From the NCBI GenBank assembly GCA_038228295.1, contig JBBRPH010000026.1, forward strand, positions 1 to 64,000: a stretch of 64,000 nucleotides of DNA, in the 5' to 3' direction. Source of the stretch: JAICKM01 sp038228295. GTDB taxonomy: Bacteria > Chloroflexota > Chloroflexia > QHBQ01 > JAICKM01. Below are positions 36,378-44,113 of this stretch, piece after piece. The first letter of the stretch is position 1, and every line of letters begins with the position of its first letter. A model generated the notes under the pieces. It was not told the DNA's origin. It did not search any database and worked only from the letters and a program-made list of their open reading frames with translations. A program made the position numbers and the translations under genes.

Positions 36378-38222
36378 TTACTGGTAGACCCGGACGTAAT
36401 CAAGGGACATACGCTGCGGGAACACTGTCGTACCATCGGGATTTCCCGGCCAAGCACCGCCCACTGCGACGTTCAAGATGATGAAGAAGGGATGGTCATA
36501 GACCCACTGGCCGTGGCTCTCGACCATCGCGCGTGTCACGGTGAAGTAGGTGGTACCATCAACGGAGTAGACTACGTTGTTGGCATCCCACTGCACGCCA
36601 AATGTGTGATATGCGGACGAGAATGCCTGGTTGTTGGGTAGCGTGTACGGTCCGCCGATGCCGTTCGATCCCGAATAACCCGGTCCATGCACCGTCCCAT
36701 GCACGGTGCCCGGCTCGCGGCCGATATTTTCCATGACATCTATTTCGCCGCAAGTGGGCCAGGGTACGGTATTGATATTGGCACCCAGCAGCCAAAAGGC
36801 CGGCCATAGACCCTGCCCATATGGGATTTTGATGCGCGCCTCGATTTTACCGTAGGTGTAGCTGAACTTGTTCTGCGTAGTGATTCTGCCGGAGGTATAG
36901 GTACACCCGCCATACCAACACTGGTAATTGGCCGGATTCTCCTTGCGCGCCTCGATCACCAAGTTGCCGGTGCCGTCCATGTGCGTGTTGTTGTTATTGG
37001 TGTTGTACTCTAGTTCGCTGTTGCCGTTACCGCTACCGCCAACATCCGGTGTCCATTTAGTGGCATCGGGGGTCGCACCCGCAGGGCCATTAAACTCGTC
37101 ACTCCAGACGAGCGTCCAGTTCGGTCCGGGGGTCACCGTCGGCACGGTAGTCGGGGTCGCGGTCGGCACCGGGCCGCTACCGCCGTAGACCTGCAACTCC
37201 CAGAGGGAGTAGCCGTAGGCGGTGGCGCGCTGCGTTCCATACAGCCGCACGTAGCGCCCGGACCCACTGATGGTGAGGGTCTCAATGCCGCCCGCCCCGT
37301 TGCTCTGCGTGTAGATCGTCGTCCACGTCGCTGCGTCGCTGGACACCTGGATCTGATACTGCTTGCCGTAGGCCGCTTCCCACTGCAAGACCACTTTGCA
37401 GATGCTCTGCACGGAGCCGAGATCGACCTGTAGCCATTGCGGGTCGCTAAACTGGCTCGACCAGCGCGTCGTCGTGTTGCCGTCCACCGCGCTGCCGGCG
37501 GGCGTCCCGGCGTTCTCACTCGACGATGCCGTGGCGGGCCGATTGAGCGCCACGTTCGTCGTCCCGCAGCCACCGGCGGGCGGCGTGTTCGTCGGCACCG
37601 CAGTGGGGGTCGCTGTCGAGGCCGTCAAGCTCCCGTAGACCTGGAACTCCCACAGGGAGTAGCCGTAGGCGGTGGCGCGCTGCGTCCCGTACAACCGCAC
37701 GTAGCGGCCGGACCCACTGACGGTGAGCGTTTCCGTGCCGCCGGCACTGTTGGCTTGGGTGTAGATCGTCGTCCAGGTGGTCGCATCGGTGGAGACCTGG
37801 ATCTGGTACTGCTTGCCGTAGGCCGCTTCCCACTGCAAGACCACCTGGCTGATCGTGGCGACCCGGCCCAGGTCCACCGAGAGCCACTGCGGATCGCTGA
37901 ACTGGCTGGACCAGCGGGTGGTCGTGGGGCCGTCCACTGCGCTGGCGGCGGGCGTGCCCGCCGACTCGACGGAGGAGGCGCTGGCGGGCTGGTTCTGCGA
38001 GAGGAGCGTGCCCGCAGCGTAGACGGTAGTGGCGGGGGACGCACGGAGGAGCGTTACGCCGAGCAGCGTACAGAGCAGAACGATCAGGGGGAGCGGGCGG
38101 CGCCTCGTATGGCCCGCCCGCGCTTTCGTCAACACCATCTTCCTCGAGCTTGCGCCTTCGTTAGTAGCGGCCAACCCGGCCGGCCGGGTCAAAGCAAAGA
38201 TCGTGGCGCTAATCCTGTTCAT
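36378..38222 (-). CDS. Secreted GH16 beta-glucanase with two CBM32 modules
   Basis: The product has 614 residues. A signal helix (LPLIVLLCTLLGVTLLRAS) is followed by two discoidin-type carbohydrate-binding modules (LLSQNQPASASSVESAG, ALNRPATASSSENAG), each ending GYSLWEFQVYG or a close variant. After a Thr/Pro linker, a GH16 domain (NWTLVWSDEFNGPAG onwards) carries the catalytic motif GEIDVMENIG (ExDxxE: nucleophile, helper, acid/base). GH16 enzymes of this type hydrolyse beta-1,3- or mixed beta-glucans. The ATG at 38222 lies 12 bases after the ROK regulator stop. An internal ATG at 38138 aligns with the start of the paralogue and is equally possible. Confidence 0.9.
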   Translation of the reverse strand: MNRISATIFALTRPAGLAATNEGASSRKMVLTKARAGHTRRRPLPLIVLLCTLLGVTLLRASPATTVYAAGTLLSQNQPASASSVESAGTPAASAVDGPTTTRWSSQFSDPQWLSVDLGRVATISQVVLQWEAAYGKQYQIQVSTDATTWTTIYTQANSAGGTETLTVSGSGRYVRLYGTQRATAYGYSLWEFQVYGSLTASTATPTAVPTNTPPAGGCGTTNVALNRPATASSSENAGTPAGSAVDGNTTTRWSSQFSDPQWLQVDLGSVQSICKVVLQWEAAYGKQYQIQVSSDAATWTTIYTQSNGAGGIETLTISGSGRYVRLYGTQRATAYGYSLWELQVYGGSGPVPTATPTTVPTVTPGPNWTLVWSDEFNGPAGATPDATKWTPDVGGSGNGNSELEYNTNNNNTHMDGTGNLVIEARKENPANYQCWYGGCTYTSGRITTQNKFSYTYGKIEARIKIPYGQGLWPAFWLLGANINTVPWPTCGEIDVMENIGREPGTVHGTVHGPGYSGSNGIGGPYTLPNNQAFSSAYHTFGVQWDANNVVYSVDGTTYFTVTRAMVESHGQWVYDHPFFIILNVAVGGAWPGNPDGTTVFPQRMSLDYVRVYQ

Positions 38223-38234
38223 GGTAGCTTCTCG

Positions 38235-39596
38235 TTATCTTATCGGCGTGTCCCTTACCAGGGCGGATCCACGAGTCGATGGCACCGCTGACGCTCGGCG
38301 GCTCGCTAGCAGACCGGATAGCTCCTGTTCATTGGTGCCACGGAAGCGGTCCGCGTCACTGGCACGCGCTGGGCCGGCAGCGTGTTCGATCTGGGGGGCC
38401 GCCGCCAGGAAATGTTCCAGCGCCAAACTGGCGGCGCCCAGGCTGAGCGCATCCTGCCCGAGGTCACAAGCGCCAATACGGGTGGTGCTCGCCGGCTGCG
38501 CCAGCGCGTAGCGCTGCACGATCTGCCGTAATTCGGGCAGGATGTACTCAAAAAGCTGCAAGCCAAGCCAACCGCCAATGAGAACAGCACGGGGGTTGAC
38601 TAGGTTGATGAGATTGGCAATGCCGGCGCCCAGGTAGTGGGTTGTGCTGCTCAGGATCGCTGCGGCATCGGCATCGCCCTGGCGGGCGGCCGCGATTATG
38701 GCCGCGATGGTCGCCGTCTGGTCTCCTGCGACGATCAGCGGGCTTGCAGGGGCGATCTCCTGTAGGCGCGCGGTGATACCAGGGGCGCCGACATAGGCTT
38801 CCAAACAGCCGCGACTGCCACAGCGACAAGGCCGGCCCATCAACTCTAGCACGGTGTGCCCCCACTCGCCGGCACTGTTGGTGGCCCCACGGTAGAGCGA
38901 TCCGTTGGCGATGATCCCGGCCCCCACGCCGGTGCCGATCAGTAGCACGGCGAGGCTGTCCATGCGCCGGCCGGCGCCAAACCACATCTCAGCCAGTGCT
39001 ACGGCCTTGGCGCCGTTATCCAGATAGACCGGCAACGCTAAGCGGGCTTCCAGCATTGCGGCCAGGTGAATGTTGTGCCAGCCCCAATTCGGAGCAAAGA
39101 TCGAGACGCCCGTCGCCGGATCCACTAGGCCAGGCACGCCGACCCCGACGCTGACGATGCGGGAGTGTGTGATGCCGTGGGCTGCCAGTAGGGTTTCAAT
39201 GGCCTCGACAATCCGGGCCACCACCTGCTGAGGCGCCGTGGTGCCGGGGCTCATTGGCAGTTTCTGCGCGGCGCGGGCGCGCAAGGTGAGGTCGAACAAC
39301 TCGACCTGGATATGGGTCTCCCCGCAGTCCACGCCGATGAAGTAGCCGTACTCGGGATTGATCGCGGTGAGCCGGCGCGGGCGGCCGCCCTCCGACTCCT
39401 CGGAACCCGACTCGACAACAATGCCTTTGTCGATCAAGTCGTTGACGACGATTGTGACGGTCGCAGGGCTGAGGCCGGAGCGCCGGCTGATCTCCAGCCG
39501 GCTAATCGGGGCGTCGAAGTAGATCTGCCGCAGAACGAGGGACCCATTGACACGCCGCAGGTCGCGCACGGTGAGCTTCGCTTGATCCAGCATCAT
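38235..39596 (-). CDS. ROK-family transcriptional regulator
   Basis: The product has 453 residues. An N-terminal winged helix (DAPISRLEISRRSGLSPATV) is followed by a ROK domain: IGVDCGETHIQVELFDL (phosphate loop), GVGVPGLVDPATG, and the zinc-binding CRCGSRGCLEAYVG next to GEWGH. Regulators of this kind (NagC, Mlc, XylR) repress sugar genes until a sugar binds. The glucanase gene follows 12 bases after the stop, so beta-glucan fragments are the likely signal (inference). The last 60 residues extend past the usual family end. GGGAGG lies before two ATGs; the second (39591-39593) has the better spacing. Confidence 0.9.
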   Translation of the reverse strand: MMLDQAKLTVRDLRRVNGSLVLRQIYFDAPISRLEISRRSGLSPATVTIVVNDLIDKGIVVESGSEESEGGRPRRLTAINPEYGYFIGVDCGETHIQVELFDLTLRARAAQKLPMSPGTTAPQQVVARIVEAIETLLAAHGITHSRIVSVGVGVPGLVDPATGVSIFAPNWGWHNIHLAAMLEARLALPVYLDNGAKAVALAEMWFGAGRRMDSLAVLLIGTGVGAGIIANGSLYRGATNSAGEWGHTVLELMGRPCRCGSRGCLEAYVGAPGITARLQEIAPASPLIVAGDQTATIAAIIAAARQGDADAAAILSSTTHYLGAGIANLINLVNPRAVLIGGWLGLQLFEYILPELRQIVQRYALAQPASTTRIGACDLGQDALSLGAASLALEHFLAAAPQIEHAAGPARASDADRFRGTNEQELSGLLASRRASAVPSTRGSALVRDTPIR

Positions 39597-39633
39597 AAGC
39601 CTCCCTAATTACCGGCGTGCATAACCTTCCAGA

Positions 39634-39665
39634 CTTATTTTATTACTAAAAACTAAGCGAGTCAA
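39634..39665 (-). promoter_or_regulatory. Promoter and AT-rich operator of the ROK gene
   Basis: TTGACT (39660-39665) and TAAAAT (39637-39642) on the minus strand with a 17-bp spacer. The interval 39634-39657 is an imperfect AT-rich palindrome (CTTATTTTATTA, then CTAAAAACTAAG), similar to NagC/Mlc sites. It covers the -10 box, as expected for autorepression. Confidence 0.55.
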
Positions 39666-40045
39666 TAGGTAACCGACGTTCGCGTGAAAACAACGCACGG
39701 CGCGCCCTTGGCTAACAGGCCAAAGAGCGGTCGAAGTGCATTGTATCTGCTACCTCCAGGCTTTGGTCGATTGCGGATGTCCTACGGTCCAGCTTCCCGA
39801 CTTGCCGGCGCGGGCGCGTTCTTTAATGGGCGCGGCTGCCGGACCTACGCAGCAACGCGCCGGCGACCAGAGCGGCCGCCGACGCGTTGCCTATTTACTT
39901 GGTCTACTAGACCTTTGCGCGTTAGTGGGCTAGTCGGGCGCCGAGGTCTGCGGTCAGCGCCCGATAGCCGATCAGCCTGATCCGAACGATGCGCTGCCCG
40001 GCGCGGCTTAAGCGTAGCGCGGCCGGGCACCACCCGTTGCGCATC
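39666..40045. other. Non-coding gap with a stem-loop
   Basis: No gene is supported. A hairpin at 39995-40029 (TGCCCGG pairing with CCGGGCA, with an imperfect GC-rich extension) lies about 17 bases past the stop of the truncated frame at 40046 and could terminate that transcript. Confidence 0.4.
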
Positions 40046-40261
40046 TCAGAGTGCCGACGCGGCATCAGTGGGCGGCGCCGGGCGGCCGTGCTCCAGGTCC
40101 GCTGCCTGGCGGCGCAACTCGGTCAGATTCAGGCGGTCGTTTTTCAGCGCCAGGCCGGCCCCACGGCTGGCCCTGCCAGGAGCAGGCTCCCCAGGAACAT
40201 GGTGTGGATCGCGTTGGTCAAAGCCGTAGGCAAGGCCAAAGATCACCATGCACACGACCAC
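40046..40261 (-). pseudogene. C-terminal fragment of a membrane protein cut by the inverted-repeat element
   Basis: The frame reads VVVCMVIFGLAYGFDQRDPH at the edge of the element and continues for 71 codons (LKNDRLNLTELRRQAADLEH) to a stop. The hydrophobic start looks like the end of a transmembrane helix followed by a cytoplasmic tail. The upstream part is missing exactly where the element begins (40260). It would have been the last gene of the kinase operon, and a terminator-like hairpin follows. The family is not recognised. A short genuine gene starting at the GTG (40259-40261) is the alternative. Confidence 0.4.
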
Positions 40262-40389
40262 AAAATTGGGGTCTCCGGCGCTTTTGGTGATCCAGAGAAA
40301 TGGCCTGCCTGAAATAGACGGTCCTCCTCAACAGGTCACTTCCTGCGATCCATCGGCATCACCAAAAGCGCCGGAGACCCCAATTTTGT
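40260..40389. mobile_element. MITE-like element with 32-bp perfect inverted repeats
   Basis: 40260-40291 and 40358-40389 are perfect reverse complements (core GGGGTCTCCGGCGCTTTTGG). They enclose 66 bp without coding capacity. The core from GGGG to CCCC is 114 bp. AATT flanks both sides. A related copy of 116 bp lies at 46986-47101. The ends recall those of ISL3-type elements, but this is from memory and not checked. Confidence 0.75.
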
Positions 40390-40402
40390 ACAAAGTTCGA
40401 GC

Positions 40403-42061
40403 TTAGAAATCCTTCAGGCGCAGGCTGATACCCCAGGCCGCCGCTACCCCGACCAACGGGAAGAGGATGCTGCTGAAAAACTGGGAGCCGCTGAGACTGC
40501 TCACCACAGCGCTCGTAGTGGCGGTGTAGTGGCGGCGGTTGGCGGTGCTCAGTTCATCCACGCTGCGGAGAAAATCCGCGAAGGCGTTGTTCGAGTCGCC
40601 GGTACTCAACGCCTCGGCCTGGCGGATGCGGTCGGGGTTGGCCGTATCCAACGCTGTGGCCCGGAGGCGAGCATCCAGTGCGTAGTAGCGCTCCCAGTTT
40701 TGGCGCATACTTTGCAGCGGCGCGTCTTCCTCCACCCAGGTGCGGTTAGCCTGGGCGTGGTTGATATAGGTCGCCACTTGCGCGGTGGCGGCTTGCCAGT
40801 CTTGGGCCCAGCGGTCGGCCGCCGTCGTGTCGCCAAACGCTTGTGCGATAATCCAGCGTGACTCGTCGGCGTTGGCGGTGGTGCCGATCCGCTGGAGGAT
40901 GGCCGCATCGTAGATGCTGGCGTAGTCGTCTTGCACCAGTTCGCCGAAGGTGCCGTGGCGGCCGCCCAGTTGAGCAAAGCCGGCGGCCACGGCTCCGCTC
41001 AGGAGTACACCAACCAGCAGGGACAGTGTCAGGCCTAAGTTAATGAAGCGGTGAGTGGTCCAACTCATGCGCCAAGTGGTGAAGCCGAGCGCTAGCGCTA
41101 AGACCCCACCGATCAGCGCCGCCAACGCCAACGCTCCGCCCAGAAAGTTGCTGGTGTCGCGATAGGCCGTATCAAGGTGGGTTTTGTTGATGCTGCTCAA
41201 GCATGCGATATTATCACTGGTGCTGCCCAGCGGCCAGTCCGCGCCACGCAGGCTACGTCCGCTGCCGTCATCGGGCGTACAGTCGGGGATACGCGGCTCA
41301 TTGAAGACCGCCCGGCCGGCGGCATCGGTAGTCGGCGGTCGGGTGATGCGTTGATGCAGCACCCGGCCGGCGGCCTCGTAGGCGATGCGCGCGGCCTGTA
41401 AGTGCGGATCGGCCGGATCCGTTTTGCTCGCTGCCTGCTCCCACTCGTGGCGCATCACCGCCAGCCCCGCTGTGTATTCCTCGAAGCCGGCCGTGATCCG
41501 TTCGATGGCGGTGCGTTCCCCCGCATAGGTCACATTGTGGGCCGCGTTATAGAGTTCGCGGTTGAACAGGATGATCTCCGCGTCGAGATTGCGGGCATCA
41601 CAGTCGTGGGTCGTGAGCCGGCCGGGATCTTGGGCGGTGCCGACGACCGTGCAGGGTAGCAGTGAGGTCAATGCGGCGGTTGCCAAATAATCGGCGGCTT
41701 TCGCGTCCAGGTCTTCGCTGTATTGGGCCATCGCCTGGGCCGCATCCACACTGGGAATGCTACCGTTGCTGATCGTATCCAGATCGCTATGTGCTTGGGC
41801 GAGGGCGTTGCTACTACTGAAGGCTTGCAACAAGGCCAGCGTAGCCAGGAGTGCGCCCAATGCGATAAACTGACCTTTGAGCGTTTGCGTACCTCGCTCC
41901 CAGAGCCAAGTCACGACCCGGCCCAGCCGGGCCACAGTCAAGCCGGGCGCGGCGGGCGCGGCGATCGGCGGCGGGGCCGGTACGGCGGGATTGGGCGCGC
42001 CGTAGTGACTGAGTGGGGCGGACGGGGGAGTCGCCGTGCGCGGGCGGCTGGGCGTGACCAT
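40403..42061 (-). CDS. Four-helix membrane sensor, GlnX-like
   Basis: The product has 552 residues. A Pro-rich cytoplasmic N-terminus leads to helix 1 (about 64-81). A helical extracytoplasmic domain spans about 82-305 and contains several Cys (PCTVVG, DCDARN, DCTPDD, ACLSS). Helices 2 and 3 (307-328, 341-363) are followed by a second helical extracytoplasmic domain (364-525) and helix 4 (527-546). This layout matches actinobacterial GlnX, the membrane partner that, with the binding protein GlnH, signals amino-acid levels to PknG. The gene follows a PknG-like kinase, a vWA and an FHA gene. Sequence homology to GlnX is not proven; a methyl-accepting-type sensor without signalling domain is the alternative. 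Confidence 0.65.
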   Translation of the reverse strand: MVTPSRPRTATPPSAPLSHYGAPNPAVPAPPPIAAPAAPGLTVARLGRVVTWLWERGTQTLKGQFIALGALLATLALLQAFSSSNALAQAHSDLDTISNGSIPSVDAAQAMAQYSEDLDAKAADYLATAALTSLLPCTVVGTAQDPGRLTTHDCDARNLDAEIILFNRELYNAAHNVTYAGERTAIERITAGFEEYTAGLAVMRHEWEQAASKTDPADPHLQAARIAYEAAGRVLHQRITRPPTTDAAGRAVFNEPRIPDCTPDDGSGRSLRGADWPLGSTSDNIACLSSINKTHLDTAYRDTSNFLGGALALAALIGGVLALALGFTTWRMSWTTHRFINLGLTLSLLVGVLLSGAVAAGFAQLGGRHGTFGELVQDDYASIYDAAILQRIGTTANADESRWIIAQAFGDTTAADRWAQDWQAATAQVATYINHAQANRTWVEEDAPLQSMRQNWERYYALDARLRATALDTANPDRIRQAEALSTGDSNNAFADFLRSVDELSTANRRHYTATTSAVVSSLSGSQFFSSILFPLVGVAAAWGISLRLKDF

Positions 42062-42126
42062 ACGGGATACCTGACCTTTCTGAACAGGGCGCGTCGCCTG
42101 CTGCGATGGGGCTGCAAAACCCCATG

Positions 42127-42765
42127 TTACTCAATGCGTAGCTTGAGGACGTAGCGCCGGCCGATCTTAAACACGTCGCCGTCGCGCAGTTCTTGCGGTT
42201 CGCCCGGCGGCATCAGCGTGCTATTGCGGATCGTGCCGTTACCGCTTTCGAGATCTTGCGCCCAGAGTCGGCCGTCCTCTTGGAACAGCATCAGGTGGCG
42301 GCGACTGGCGGCGGAATCGTCGAGTTCCAGGTCGGGAAAGACGCGGGTCCGGGTATCACGCCGTCCACAGAGCAGATCCTGCCCCTGAAACTCGATGCGC
42401 TGTTCGCCTTCCGGCCCTTGCACCAGCAGCCGGGCCTGGATCGGCCCGGCAGGGGTCGGCGTGCTAGGGGTAGGGGACGGAGTTCGATCCAGTAACGTGG
42501 TAGCCGCACCCGCGCCGGCGGATGGCGTGGTGTCGGTGCTATGCGTCGGCGCGGGTGCGATAGGGTCGTCGGTGCTACCGGATGCATCCTCCAGAGGGCG
42601 CCCGCACCCATAGCAGAACTGATCGCCGGCCTGGCCGATGGTGCCGCAGTAGGGACACCCCTGGTCGGTTGGAGGGCGGCCCGGCGCCGACAGTCGGCCG
42701 CCACAGCCCTCACAGAACTCCGTACCGGCCGGGTTGGCGGTTTGACATTGCGGACAAGAGATCAT
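42127..42765 (-). CDS. Zinc-ribbon and FHA-domain protein (GarA-like)
   Basis: The product has 212 residues. Two zinc ribbons (CPQCQTANPAGTEFCEGCG and CPYCGTIGQAGDQFCYGCG) are followed by a Thr/Ser/Pro-rich linker containing GAATTLLDRTPS. The FHA domain spans about residues 115-212, with LLCGRRDTR, ASRRHLMLF and LESGNGTIRN as phosphothreonine-binding loops. In actinobacteria the FHA protein GarA/OdhI is phosphorylated by PknG on a Thr-Thr motif before the FHA domain. The TT in this linker is a candidate equivalent site, by inference. AAGGACG precedes the ATG, and the gene starts 10 bases after the vWA gene. Confidence 0.85.
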   Translation of the reverse strand: MISCPQCQTANPAGTEFCEGCGGRLSAPGRPPTDQGCPYCGTIGQAGDQFCYGCGRPLEDASGSTDDPIAPAPTHSTDTTPSAGAGAATTLLDRTPSPTPSTPTPAGPIQARLLVQGPEGEQRIEFQGQDLLCGRRDTRTRVFPDLELDDSAASRRHLMLFQEDGRLWAQDLESGNGTIRNSTLMPPGEPQELRDGDVFKIGRRYVLKLRIE

Positions 42766-42775
42766 CTAAGCGTCC

Positions 42776-44038
42776 TTATTTCAGGCGACTAGTGCGCCCG
42801 ACATTAATGGCGAGCGTTTTACGGGCGACCGCATCCGCGCCCTGGTTGAGACGCATCGTGCCGTTGCCGTCGCGGGTGACAATGCCGTGCAGCAGGTCGG
42901 TCATCTGGGTGTTGCCGGTGCTTTCGCTGAGGACCAGTGCCTTGCCCAGCAACTGCGTGGCACGCTCATTATCGCCTTGCGTCAGGGCTTCCTGCCCGGC
43001 ACGGATGTTGTCGGCCAGCGCTTCCTGGTGCGTATAGTGCGCCACCTGGGGATCGAGTTGGGCCGCCTGGGCGCTATCAGGGCTCCATTCGGCGAAGATC
43101 CAGCCACTGCGCGCACTTTTTTCCTCTTGCGCCACGCTGCCCGCGATGGTGTAGGTGACGCTGGGGCGTACCATGAGGAACTGCTGGCCGGGAGCGTAGA
43201 CGGGGATGGCGAGGTCCAGCAGATAGTCCCGTTGATCCCCGGCGGCCAACGCACCGATGCGGATATTATGGATGTGGCTGTTGGCCGGATCGCCACCGGC
43301 GGTTAGCGGGACGATGTTGGGGTAGACTTGCTGTATCGTGCGGATAGTTACCCCGTTGGGCGTCCAGAGGTCCAGCCGCACGTCGGTCAGGGCGGTCTTG
43401 CGCATTTCTTGAAAAGCGGCGGCAAAGGTGGCTTCGATGCGCTGCGGGGTGGGAATGATGTCGGCTTGGCCGCCGGTCGCGTCGGCCAAGTGGCGCAGTT
43501 CGTCGGCATCCCAGTCGGTGCCGACGCCCCAGGCGTTAATGCTGATCCCGGCGGCGGCGCAACGGCGTACCGCCCCATCCAGCACGGGGCGGCGCTCCCC
43601 TTCGTTTTTACCGTCTGTGAGGAAGAGGATGCGTTTGGCCCGGCTGGTATCGGCCCCAAATTGGTCCACTACCATATTGAGCGCCGTACTCATGCAGGTG
43701 CCGTTACCGGCGTAGACGCCGGCTAATGCCTGGATCGCGCGTTGTTTGTTCTCGTGCGTGCCCATGGCTGGGCCGTAGATGATGCGTGCGCTATCGTTAA
43801 ACGCGACCACCAGGAAGGCCATTGATTCGTCGAGGGCGCCGACCACTTTCACGGCGCCGGCGCGGGCGGCATTGATCTTGGCACCGTCCATCGAGCCGGA
43901 GCGATCCAGCGCGATACCTAGCGCGAGTGGGGCGGGTCCCACCGCCAAATCGGCGGCGACATTAACCGACAAGACCGCCTGCATGGTGTTCCGGCCTAGC
44001 TGCAGGAAGGGATTTTGGTGCGCGGTGATCAGGAACAT
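42776..44038 (-). CDS. von Willebrand factor A domain protein
   Basis: The product has 420 residues and no signal peptide. The vWA domain has an intact metal site: LGIALDRSGSMDGAKI (DxSxS), a Thr in NGTCMSTAL, and FLTDGKNEGE. The C-terminal half is beta-rich with VYPNIVPLTAGGDPAN and a helical end (LADNIRAGQEALTQGDNERA) of TPR type. It would act as a cytoplasmic docking protein. The ATG at 44036-44038 has TAGGAGAG about eight bases upstream and removes 23 unlikely residues. It follows the kinase gene by 75 bases and precedes the FHA gene by 10. Confidence 0.88.
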   Translation of the reverse strand: MFLITAHQNPFLQLGRNTMQAVLSVNVAADLAVGPAPLALGIALDRSGSMDGAKINAARAGAVKVVGALDESMAFLVVAFNDSARIIYGPAMGTHENKQRAIQALAGVYAGNGTCMSTALNMVVDQFGADTSRAKRILFLTDGKNEGERRPVLDGAVRRCAAAGISINAWGVGTDWDADELRHLADATGGQADIIPTPQRIEATFAAAFQEMRKTALTDVRLDLWTPNGVTIRTIQQVYPNIVPLTAGGDPANSHIHNIRIGALAAGDQRDYLLDLAIPVYAPGQQFLMVRPSVTYTIAGSVAQEEKSARSGWIFAEWSPDSAQAAQLDPQVAHYTHQEALADNIRAGQEALTQGDNERATQLLGKALVLSESTGNTQMTDLLHGIVTRDGNGTMRLNQGADAVARKTLAINVGRTSRLK

Positions 44039-44113
44039 GGGGCGTACTCTCCTATTGCCTAAGGCATAATGTGTGGTGGCTATTGCGCTGAATCCACCCC
44101 GCAACACAAGTCC

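Noticed and set aside
39684..40033. Frames of 60-100 codons on both strands before the element
   Set aside because: Arg-rich composition typical of non-coding GC-rich DNA; no domain seen.
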